Shown here piece after piece: positions 1-5,236 of a stretch of 5,790 bases of DNA. The translations under genes were made by a program, and so were the position numbers. A model generated the notes under the pieces. It saw nothing but the letters and a program-made list of their open reading frames with translations. It was not told where the DNA came from and searched no databases. Each line of letters starts with the position of its first letter. Within the stretch, counting starts at the first letter, position 1. Origin of the DNA: JBQCEE01 sp051960575 (lineage in GTDB: Bacteria > Actinomycetota > Actinomycetes > Mycobacteriales > Jatrophihabitantaceae); the NCBI RefSeq assembly GCF_051960575.1, contig NZ_JBQCEE010000371.1, positions 1 to 5,790 on the forward strand, in the 5' to 3' direction.

Positions 1-118
1 GCAGCTGCTCACCGTCGAGGATCGGGTAGCACCAATCGTCCAGCTCGATCCACTCGGGCAGCAGCTCGGCGCAGAGCCCGTGGGCCGCGCACGAGATCGG
101 GTTCACCTTGATGCGCAT
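1..118 (-). CDS. Single-cluster ferredoxin (C-terminus beyond window edge)
   Basis: Small cytoplasmic iron-sulfur electron carrier; only the first 39 codons are inside the window. The N-terminus MRIKVNPISCAAHGLC carries the C-x2-H-G-x-C signature (C10, H13, G14, C16) seen in the short 3Fe-4S/4Fe-4S ferredoxins that serve actinobacterial P450s and related oxidoreductases, followed by the usual Leu-Leu-Pro and acidic stretch. The last cluster cysteine, expected near residue 50-60, would lie outside. An extra cysteine, C30 in DDWCYP, sits where relatives often have Gly. The ATG is chosen because it follows the stop of the NuoF-like gene by one base and has a GGAG ribosome site five bases upstream. 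Tight coupling to that gene suggests this ferredoxin is its electron partner; the direction of electron flow is not visible. Confidence 0.85.
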   Translation of the reverse strand, partial: MRIKVNPISCAAHGLCAELLPEWIELDDWCYPILDGEQL

Positions 119-119
119 G

Positions 120-1364
120 TCATCTCCATCCGGCCGGATGCGCCGGCAACGGGAAGCGCGACGGACGCAGCGCATCGGGGCACGGGCCGTGCTGCGCGTG
201 GTGCTGGACGTCGGCGGCGAAGCAGGTGAGCGCGCTCGCCACCATGCGCACCGCACCATCGGGATGCGCGCACGCGCCGCGTCCGGGTACGACCGACAGC
301 CACCGGCGCAGCGCCGGCTCGACACGTCCTTCGCCGGCGAGGGCGGCCATCGCGCCCGCGATCGCCGGCAGCCCGTTGAGGCACGGCCCGCACTGCCCGG
401 CGCTCTCGGCGGCGAGCCAGCGCGCGATATGGGCGGTCTCGGCGAGACCGCACGCACCACACGGCAGGGGCAGCAGGATGCCCGCACCGAGCGACCCACC
501 GGCCGCATGCAACGCGTCGTGGGTGAGGGGCAACGTCCAGAGCTGCTCGGCCGTCAGCCAGGTGCCGAAGTAGCCGCCGACCAGCACTGCAGCGGTGTCG
601 GCCGCACGCACACCGACCTGCTCGAGCACGGAGCCGGCCGCGACGCCGGTGGGCACCTCGAGCACCTCGCGCCCGGTACGGGTCGTGATGGTCAGCAGCA
701 TCGTGCCCGGCTCGGCGGGATCGCCGACCGCCCGGTACCAACCGGCGCCGTATCGCGCGATCAGGGCCATGTGCGCGAGCGTCTCGACGTTGTTGACGAG
801 GGTCGGACGCCCGTGCACCCCCTTCTCGTAGGTGTGCGGCGGCCGGAACACCGGCTTGGCCTCACCGCCGTTGATCCAGTGCACCAGCGCCGAGCTCTCG
901 CTGGCGACGTAGCGGGGCGGCAGCTCGTGCACCACGACCGCGTCCTGCCGCTCGGCGATCGCCTGCCGCAGCGGTGCGAGCGCGGCGCTGCCGGCGTGCA
1001 CCGCGAGGTGCAACTCCTTCGCGCCGACCGCACGCGCGGCGACGGCCAGCCCGTCGAGCACGAGGTGCGGCGCCCGCGACAGCAGCAGGGCGTCCTTGCC
1101 GCTCGCCGGCTCGCCCTCGGCCCCGTTGCCGACGACCACCGGACGGCGCCCGAGCGCGACCGTGCGCAGCTTGCGCCCGGCCGGGAACCCGGCACCGCCG
1201 CGACCGAGCAGCCCGCTCGCCTCGATGGCGTGCACGAGCTCGTCGCCCGGCACCGACGGCAGTGGGCCGAAGCGGGCGAGGTGTGTCGCGAGCCCCGGTG
1301 CGTCGCCGACACCCGCGAGCACCCGCTCGGCGCTCACCGAGGCCGGGCGCGGACGCGCGATCAT
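120..1364 (-). CDS. NuoF-like NADH-binding FMN / iron-sulfur protein (51 kDa subunit family)
   Basis: 414 residues. Homologous to the 51-kDa (NuoF/HoxF) subunit, which takes hydride from NAD(P)H onto FMN and passes electrons to a 4Fe-4S cluster. Seen in order: glycine-rich GRGGAGFPAGRK (residues 54-65), GNGAEGEPASGKD (79-91, matching the NAD-EGEP-KD signature), YVASESSALVHW and GRPTLVNNVET (152-195, the conserved VNNVET segment), an SLBB-like middle, then the cluster region ESAGQCGPC (320-328) and C365. NuoF normally has SCGxCxxC plus a distal Cys; here the first ligand is Ala322, leaving C325, C328 and C365, while C302 and C305 (PCGAC) lie just upstream. No NuoE-like or 2Fe-2S domain is fused, and no other complex I genes are adjacent, so it is not respiratory complex I. 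The ATG overlaps the upstream stop as ATGA, which fixes the start and excludes a longer open frame running to 1994. Substrate (NADH or NADPH) is not determined. Confidence 0.9.
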   Translation of the reverse strand: MIARPRPASVSAERVLAGVGDAPGLATHLARFGPLPSVPGDELVHAIEASGLLGRGGAGFPAGRKLRTVALGRRPVVVGNGAEGEPASGKDALLLSRAPHLVLDGLAVAARAVGAKELHLAVHAGSAALAPLRQAIAERQDAVVVHELPPRYVASESSALVHWINGGEAKPVFRPPHTYEKGVHGRPTLVNNVETLAHMALIARYGAGWYRAVGDPAEPGTMLLTITTRTGREVLEVPTGVAAGSVLEQVGVRAADTAAVLVGGYFGTWLTAEQLWTLPLTHDALHAAGGSLGAGILLPLPCGACGLAETAHIARWLAAESAGQCGPCLNGLPAIAGAMAALAGEGRVEPALRRWLSVVPGRGACAHPDGAVRMVASALTCFAADVQHHAQHGPCPDALRPSRFPLPAHPAGWR

Positions 1365-1951
1365 GCCGCCCGCCCGAGGCTGCGCACCGGGCCGGTCGGT
1401 GCGGCGTCCCGCGTGCGCCAGCGCAGCGCGCCGGCCGTCGCCACGAGACCCGCGCAGACGAGGCCGAGCCAGAAGCCCCACTTCGGCGACGAGCCGTCGG
1501 TGCCCGTGCCGATGAAGTGCAGCAGGGCCAACGGCCAGGCGAGGTAGGCGCTGAGGTGGATCGTCCTCCACGTCCGTTGCGACATTCGCAGGCGCAGCCA
1601 GCCCGTCGCCGCGACGACGAGCAGCAGGTCGAAGGCGATCGTGCCCCAGGCGACGTCGGTGGCCCGGTAACCCGAGACGAACGGGACGACCACGGCGGCG
1701 ACCCCGACGTGCACGTAGCTGTCCATCAGGGTGGTCACGATGTGCACCAGGACGAAGACGAGGGCGAGCGCGGCGACGTTGCGGTGCAGCTGCTGCGTCG
1801 CGAACCGGGGCCAGCCCGGGGCGGCGAGCGTGCGCTGGGTCGAAGCGACGCCGAGCAGCACGCTGCCGGTGAGCAGCAGGAACGCCACGACGCCGGTCGC
1901 CCGCGTGAGGTACCAGAGCGGATTGCTCGCGAAGGCACTGGCGAGGGTCAT
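1361..1951 (-). CDS. Ferric-reductase-like transmembrane haem b protein
   Basis: 196 residues, an integral membrane protein with about five or six hydrophobic helices (roughly 16-35, 57-77, 83-95, 102-120, 131-150, 158-178). Two histidine pairs fit bis-haem ligation across the membrane: H56/H70 in QQLHRN and FVLVHIVTT, and H132/H145 in TIHLSAYLAW and LALLHFIG, spaced as in the ferric reductase / NADPH oxidase / MsrQ superfamily. It ends with a short Arg-rich tail and lacks the FAD/NAD(P)H reductase domain of full ferric reductases, so electrons must come from another protein. The NuoF-like product encoded directly after it is the obvious candidate (inference). Both ends overlap neighbours as ATGA, and AGGTGG at 1956-1961 gives a good ribosome site, so the start is firm and an open frame reaching 2203 is not used. 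The terminal acceptor is unknown; MsrQ-like repair or extracellular flavin reduction are alternatives. Confidence 0.88.
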   Translation of the reverse strand: MTLASAFASNPLWYLTRATGVVAFLLLTGSVLLGVASTQRTLAAPGWPRFATQQLHRNVAALALVFVLVHIVTTLMDSYVHVGVAAVVVPFVSGYRATDVAWGTIAFDLLLVVAATGWLRLRMSQRTWRTIHLSAYLAWPLALLHFIGTGTDGSSPKWGFWLGLVCAGLVATAGALRWRTRDAAPTGPVRSLGRAA

Positions 1952-2931
1952 GACGCCACCTGCTCGCGCGGCCAGCCGTTGACCACCACGACACTGCCGT
2001 CGGACGCGACCAGCCGGGCGGCGACGCCGGCGTCCTGCAGCAGCCGCCGGCCGTCGGCGCCGCGCACGATCGTGGCGGTGCTCAACGTGTTCGCCTCGAC
2101 GCAGGTCGCGGCGACGACCGTCACCGTGCGCCACACCGGTGGTGCGGGCAGCAGGGTGCGCGGGTCGAGGATGTGGTGCATCGCCCGGCCGTCGTGCGCC
2201 CACCGCCGCTTGATCGTGCTCGAGGTGGCGATGGCGGCGCCGGCCGGGATGGCGACGGTGGTCGCCGGCTCACCGGTCGCGTCCTGCACCTGGATGCGCC
2301 AGCCACCGTCGGGCGCCGGACCGGCCGTCGCGATGTCGCCGCCGAGGCTCACCAGCACGCCGGTACCGATGCGGTCGGCGACGAGCGCAGCGGCGCGGTC
2401 GGCCGCGAGGGCCTTCGCCGTGGCACCGAGGTCGAGCCGCAGGGACGCCGGCACGGTGACCGTCGTGCCGTCGAGCGCGATGTCGCGCCAGGTGGCACGT
2501 CGCTGCACGACGACCCGGCCGGTCGGTGCGGCCACGGCCCATGGCAGGCCCGTCGCCGACGGCAGGGCACTGATGTCACGGTCGTAGCCCACCTGGCGCA
2601 GGGCGCTGCCGAGGGTCGGGTCGACATCGCCCGCGGTGCGCTCGGCGGCGGCCAGGGCCGCGCGCAGGTGGTCGGCCAGCAGCGGGCTGACGGTCACCGG
2701 CGCACCGCCGGCGCCGTCCAGGCGGCCGAGCTCGGCGTCGTCGCGGAACCGGCTCACTGCGGCGTCGACCTCGGCGAGGTGCTCGACGACGAGCGTGCAG
2801 GCATCGGCGAGACGATCGGCGTCGAGCACGACGAGCCGTGCGGTCGTGCTCCACACCGACCACTCGGCGGTGTCGGCGGCCACGCGGCTCCCGTCGAGGG
2901 TCGGTGCCGTCAGGGCGAGGTCGGCGGACAT
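1948..2931 (-). CDS. apbE: FAD:protein FMN transferase (ApbE family)
   Basis: 327 residues, a normal length. ApbE enzymes split FAD and attach FMN through a phosphoester to a Thr/Ser of target proteins, using Mg2+. Visible motifs: SRF (60-62), DPTLG (104-108), LDLGATAKALAADRA (166-180, the LDLGgiAKGyAaDr block), VSLGGDI (194-200), ATSSTIKRRW (235-244), HHILDPRT (252-259) and TCVEANTLSTA (276-286). In the last block Glu279 lies where most ApbE proteins have the metal-binding Asp, a conservative change. No signal peptide or lipobox is visible at the N-terminus, unlike secreted ApbE lipoproteins, so the sequence suggests a cytoplasmic enzyme. The ATG begins four bases after the lipoprotein stop; the ribosome site is weak (GAG), which suggests coupling. 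Its operon position implies that it flavinylates a partner of this redox system, but no classical FMN-binding target is present here. Confidence 0.93.
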   Translation of the reverse strand: MSADLALTAPTLDGSRVAADTAEWSVWSTTARLVVLDADRLADACTLVVEHLAEVDAAVSRFRDDAELGRLDGAGGAPVTVSPLLADHLRAALAAAERTAGDVDPTLGSALRQVGYDRDISALPSATGLPWAVAAPTGRVVVQRRATWRDIALDGTTVTVPASLRLDLGATAKALAADRAAALVADRIGTGVLVSLGGDIATAGPAPDGGWRIQVQDATGEPATTVAIPAGAAIATSSTIKRRWAHDGRAMHHILDPRTLLPAPPVWRTVTVVAATCVEANTLSTATIVRGADGRRLLQDAGVAARLVASDGSVVVVNGWPREQVAS

Positions 2932-2935
2932 GGGC

Positions 2936-3211
2936 TCAGGATCCGCTCGTCGCGGCCTGCGCCGCCTGGGTCGTCGTGGTCACGGTCGGCGTCGACGTGG
3001 TCGTGCTGGTCGACGTGCCGGTGGTCGACGTCGTGCCGGTGGTCGACGTCGTGCGGGTGGTCGACGTCGTGCCGGACGAGGTGGTGCTCGAAGGCGTGCA
3101 GGCGGCGAGGGCGACGGTGGCGAGCACCGACCCGGCGGCGACCGAGACGGTGGCGCGGCGCACCTTGCGGTCACCGACGTGCCGGATGGTGGGGCGTTCG
3201 TTCGTGGTCAT
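2936..3211 (-). CDS. Small Thr/Ser-rich lipoprotein, function unknown
   Basis: 91 residues. A basic N-terminus (HVGDRKVRRA) is followed by a hydrophobic helix and a lipobox, VALAAC, with the lipidated Cys at residue 38; about 53 mature residues would stay outside the membrane. The mature part is low-complexity Thr/Ser with occasional Gly, Arg and Pro, including a repeated TTSTTG hexapeptide, and ends QAAQAATSGS. No folded domain is recognisable. It lies four bases before apbE, where related operons often encode an FMN-binding lipoprotein with a similar Thr/Ser linker, so it may be that protein reduced to its anchor and linker, or an unusual flavin acceptor; both ideas are inference. I see no Shine-Dalgarno sequence before the ATG, so the start is less certain, and a GTG at residue 17 would still leave a usable signal peptide. 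The reading frame itself is supported by the lipobox and codon use. Confidence 0.75.
   Translation of the reverse strand: MTTNERPTIRHVGDRKVRRATVSVAAGSVLATVALAACTPSSTTSSGTTSTTRTTSTTGTTSTTGTSTSTTTSTPTVTTTTQAAQAATSGS
3003..3074. repeat. 18-bp tandem repeat inside the lipoprotein gene
   Basis: Three tandem copies of GTGGTCGACGTCGTGCCG lie at 3021-3038, 3039-3056 (one mismatch, CGG for CCG at the end) and 3057-3074. A diverged copy precedes them at 3003-3020. Because the unit is six codons, copy-number changes keep the frame and only lengthen or shorten the Thr/Ser linker. Each unit contains the palindrome GTCGAC. Confidence 0.9.
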
Positions 3212-3282
3212 GCAGCCAGGATGGGCAACGGCTTTGTCCGACCCCTGGAACGTCGCTGCAAGGTTCCTGTCAACCGCGCCCC
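3212..3282 (-). promoter_or_regulatory. Gap before the lipoprotein-apbE operon; possible promoter
   Basis: This 71-base gap lies upstream of the lipoprotein gene. On the minus strand it holds a perfect TTGACA (3273 to 3268), but the segment 17 bases later (TTCCAG) is a poor -10 box. An inverted repeat GGAAC-N11-GTTCC spans 3247-3267; its minus-strand GGAAC half also resembles an ECF sigma -35 element, though no well-spaced partner is clear. No terminator hairpin is visible after the upstream gene, so read-through from it is equally possible. Confidence 0.25.
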
Positions 3283-3897
3283 TCACGAGCCGTGGGTCAC
3301 GCCCTGCGGCGGCGACGTGACCGGCGAGGGCACCGGGGTGGGCGTGGGCGTCGCTGTGGCCACCGGCACCGGCGTCGGCGTCGGTGTGCGCACCGGCTGT
3401 GGCGACGGCGCCGGTGCGGTGCCGCCCGCGGTCGGCCGCGGAGCGCTCGGGCGCGTCGGCGAGGGTGCCGACGGGCGCGTCGGCGGCGGTGTCGGCGCGG
3501 CGGAGCGCGTCGTCGCGCCGGGCGATCGCGTCGGCGCCGCGCCCGCCGTCGGCGACGTCGCGGAGGCGACCGGCCGCGGACGATGGCGGACCGGCCGAGG
3601 TACCGCGCGGCGGGCGTGCGGCGAGGGCCGATGCGCCGGCGCGCGGCCGGCGCGCGGCGACGCGGTCGGGGCCGCGACCACCGATCCGCCGGCGCCGGGT
3701 GCGGCGGCCGGTGACGGCGCGACGACGGCCGCGGACGCGCTGCCGTCGGCTGCGCCGGCCAGTCCCAGCGCGAGGGCGCCGCTGCCGACCACGGACGCCG
3801 CGACGACACCCGCGGTCGCGAGGCGCACCCGGTGCCCGCCGATGGCGCGCAGGTCCGGCGGGGGCAGCGGTCGGGACGGGCGGGGCGGGGTGCTCAC
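3283..3897 (-). CDS. Pro/Ala/Thr-rich exported or membrane-anchored protein, function unknown
   Basis: About 204 residues from a GTG start. I prefer this start because GAGGA lies five bases before it; an in-frame ATG at 3909 would add four residues but has no ribosome site. After a short Pro-rich cytoplasmic head (STPPRPSRPLPPPDLR) comes one hydrophobic segment at about 26-50 followed by ADGSASAAVV, which reads as a signal peptide (possible cleavage after ASA) or a single anchor. The rest is disordered: Ala/Pro stretches, a basic Arg/His/Pro patch (HRPSPHARRAVPRPVRHRP), a double TRPSAP, and a C-terminal tail with two TPTPTPVP blocks. Such tails usually cross or bind the cell wall. No enzymatic domain is visible. 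It lies 71 bases upstream of the lipoprotein gene on the same strand, so it may be co-transcribed with the redox operon, and it is divergent from the FNT channel gene. Confidence 0.65.
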   Translation of the reverse strand: MSTPPRPSRPLPPPDLRAIGGHRVRLATAGVVAASVVGSGALALGLAGAADGSASAAVVAPSPAAAPGAGGSVVAAPTASPRAGRAPAHRPSPHARRAVPRPVRHRPRPVASATSPTAGAAPTRSPGATTRSAAPTPPPTRPSAPSPTRPSAPRPTAGGTAPAPSPQPVRTPTPTPVPVATATPTPTPVPSPVTSPPQGVTHGS

Positions 3898-4016
3898 ACC
3901 GTTCCTCATCGAACGGGCCGCCGAAGATGTGACACCACGCGCGGTATTCACAGGTACCCGAAGCGGGTAGATGAGCGTCACGGCGGTTCCCGTCCGCCTC
4001 GTCCGACAGGAGGGCC
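3898..4016. promoter_or_regulatory. Divergent promoter region between the Pro-rich gene and the FNT gene
   Basis: About 120 bases separate two divergent starts. The stretch 3925-3975 is visibly richer in A and T than its surroundings, as expected for promoters. It holds a perfect inverted repeat at 3955-3969 and a wider TGTGA / TCACA pair at 3928-3952. I could not identify convincing -35/-10 boxes in either direction. On the plus side the AGGAGGG ribosome site at 4008-4014 is strong. Confidence 0.5.
3955..3969. promoter_or_regulatory. Perfect inverted repeat TACCCG-AAG-CGGGTA, candidate operator
   Basis: The two six-base arms (3955-3960 and 3964-3969) are exact reverse complements around a three-base spacer. 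The site lies 48 bases before the FNT start codon and about 60 bases before the Pro-rich start. The size and symmetry suit a dimeric regulator; no known actinobacterial operator is recognised. Confidence 0.4.
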
Positions 4017-4928
4017 ATGGCCACCACTGATCCGCGCGCCGGCCGCGCGACCGCGTCACCCGCGCCGCCGCGAGCGGCCGTCGGCGACATCAGCGCCTAC
4101 AACCCGCCCGCCCGCATCGCGGCGCTGGCGATCGAGTCCGGCGCCACGAAGGCCGCGCTCGGGGTGCCGCGCGCGCTCATCGGCGGTTTCCTCGCCGGCG
4201 CCTACATCGCCTTCGGCGGCCTGCTCGCCATCGTCGCGTCGTCCGGGCTCAACCCGGACACGTGGGGCGGCATCACCACTCTCGTCACCGGCGGCGTCTT
4301 CAGCCTCGGCCTCATCCTCGTCGTGATCGGCGGCGCCGAACTGCTGACCGGCAACATGGCGCTCGTCCCGATGGCCGTGCTCTCCCGGCGCGTCACCGTC
4401 GTCAGGATGCTGCTGAACTGGCTCTGGGTGACGATCGGCAACCTCGCCGGTTCGCTCTTCGTCGCCTATGTGCTCGCCGACAAGACCGGCGTCATCGCCA
4501 AGGGCGCCAAGGGCACGGCCGGGGCGTCGTGGACGCGCCTCGACGCCATCGTGAAGGGCAAGGCGGTCACCGAGACCCATCTCGAGCAGTTCCTGCGGGC
4601 GATCGGCTGCAACTGGCTGGTGTGCCTCGCCGTCTGGCTGGCCCTGGCGGCCATGACCGTCGGCGGCAAGATCCTGGCCATCGTCTTCCCGATCACGGCC
4701 TTCGTGGCCCTCGGGTTCGACCACGTCGTCGCCAACATGTTCTTCCTGCCGCTCGGGATCTTCGAGCACGCGGGCGGGGCGACGGCGTCCAACATGATCC
4801 TGAACCTGATCATGGCCTTCCTCGGCAACGCGGTCGGCGCCGGCGTCTTCGTGGCCGGTTCCTACTGGTACCTCTACGCGAAGGACGCGCCCGGCACCGC
4901 AGCCGCCGCGGAACCGACCGGCGGCTGA
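4017..4928 (+). CDS. Formate/nitrite transporter (FNT/FocA/NirC) family channel
   Basis: 303 residues. FNT proteins are pentameric inner-membrane channels for small monovalent anions (formate, nitrite, hydrosulfide, lactate and related acids). Seen here: GVPRALIGGFLAGAYIAFGG (49-68) in the first helix, the signature GAELLTGNM (106-114) at the broken helix, LRAIGCNWLVCLAVW (193-207), and FDHVVANMFFLP (234-245) carrying the central pore histidine (H236). Six membrane helices fit, with a long soluble loop at about 155-190 and an Ala/Gly-rich tail after 288. The N-terminal 25 residues are Ala/Pro-rich and probably disordered. The ATG has AGGAGG only three bases upstream, a strong but closely spaced site. 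No formate lyase, nitrite reductase or nitrate genes are nearby, so the anion cannot be named; the divergent redox operon gives only weak context. Confidence 0.95.
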   Translation: MATTDPRAGRATASPAPPRAAVGDISAYNPPARIAALAIESGATKAALGVPRALIGGFLAGAYIAFGGLLAIVASSGLNPDTWGGITTLVTGGVFSLGLILVVIGGAELLTGNMALVPMAVLSRRVTVVRMLLNWLWVTIGNLAGSLFVAYVLADKTGVIAKGAKGTAGASWTRLDAIVKGKAVTETHLEQFLRAIGCNWLVCLAVWLALAAMTVGGKILAIVFPITAFVALGFDHVVANMFFLPLGIFEHAGGATASNMILNLIMAFLGNAVGAGVFVAGSYWYLYAKDAPGTAAAAEPTGG

Positions 4929-4930
4929 TC

Positions 4931-4947
4931 GACCCGAGGACCGGGTC
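4931..4947 (+). terminator. Small hairpin right after the FNT stop codon
   Basis: GACCCG (4931-4936) and CGGGTC (4942-4947) are perfect complements around a five-base loop, starting two bases after the stop. No T-run follows. It could be a weak terminator or protect the 3' end; the long hairpin at 5072-5113 is a better terminator candidate. Confidence 0.3.
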
Positions 4948-4984
4948 CCGGGAACAAGATCCGCAGTCGACCCGTTGGACAGAC

Positions 4985-5068
4985 TGCCGGTCCGGTTCCA
5001 TGCCCCCGGGCCTCACCTTCCGCCGCCACGAGCGGCCACTCGCCGAGAGGCGGCTGGCCGGACCGGCA
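4985..5068. repeat. 11-bp perfect inverted repeat enclosing a potentially folded 62-base segment
   Basis: TGCCGGTCCGG (4985-4995) and CCGGACCGGCA (5058-5068) are exact reverse complements. Inside, GCCGC-cacga-GCGGC (5022-5036) and CGCC-GAGA-GGCG (5041-5052, a GNRA-type tetraloop) could form, or alternatively GCCGCC (5022-5027) could pair with GGCGGC (5049-5054). Together this resembles a closed multi-helix RNA followed three bases later by a terminator-like hairpin. No known riboswitch or RNA family consensus was recognised. The structure is symmetric enough that the strand is not fixed. Confidence 0.5.
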
Positions 5069-5071
5069 CAC

Positions 5072-5113
5072 ACGACGCAGCGCCCCGCCCTTCCGGACGG
5101 GGCGCTGCGTCGT
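5072..5113 (+). terminator. Strong 16-bp perfect GC-rich hairpin, probable intrinsic terminator without T-run
   Basis: ACGACGCAGCGCCCCG (5072-5087) pairs perfectly with CGGGGCGCTGCGTCGT (5098-5113) around a ten-base loop (CCCTTCCGGA). Such long GC stems without a T-tract are the usual actinobacterial form. It lies 143 bases after the FNT stop, so it would end that transcript, or an RNA made from the structured segment just before it. It is symmetric and could act on both strands. Confidence 0.7.
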
Positions 5114-5196
5114 CCGTGCACCTGCACCGGGGCGTCCGACCGGCCCGTGCACCGGTGGGCGACGGGCACTCGATGGGTCGAACGGCCCGGGGCAGA

Positions 5197-5236
5197 CGCC
5201 GAAGGTCCTGGCGGGTCGTGCCCGCCTTCAGCGGCG
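5197..5236 (+). other. Imperfect 17-bp hairpin in the leader of the PAS gene
   Basis: CGCC (5197-5200), GAAG (5201-5204) and GCGGG (5211-5215) pair with CCCGC (5221-5225), CTTC (5226-5229) and GGCG (5233-5236). Two internal bulges interrupt it: GTCCTG at 5205-5210 and AGC at 5230-5232. The apical loop is TCGTG. If transcribed with the PAS gene it would lie about 100 bases before the start codon. No function can be assigned; a chance fold in GC-rich DNA is possible. Confidence 0.3.

Noticed and set aside
1365..1994. N-terminal extension of the NuoF-like gene giving a 624-residue protein
   Set aside because: The extra 210 residues are Arg/Pro/Ala-rich, show no family similarity and overlap the well-supported haem membrane protein in another frame; the ATGA overlap gives the natural start.
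108..2587. Long plus-strand open frames across the operon
   Set aside because: They encode Arg/Ala/Pro-rich low-complexity sequence and lie antisense to genes with clear family motifs; high GC removes stop codons by chance.
3245..3273. Consensus sigma-70 promoter before the lipoprotein gene
   Set aside because: TTGACA is perfect, but no acceptable -10 box is found at 16-18 bases, so it is kept only as a low-confidence regulatory note.
3700..3760. Possible flavinylation site ADGSASA in the Pro-rich protein as the ApbE target
   Set aside because: It only loosely resembles the ApbE target pattern, lacks the G-A-T core and lies at the signal-peptide border, where it would probably be cleaved.
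3928..3952. CRP/GlxR binding site
   Set aside because: The half-sites match, but the 15-base spacing does not fit the TGTGA-N6-TCACA consensus.
4949..5020. tRNA-like element around GGTTCCATGCC
   Set aside because: No acceptor stem, anticodon arm or complete T-arm consensus can be assembled.
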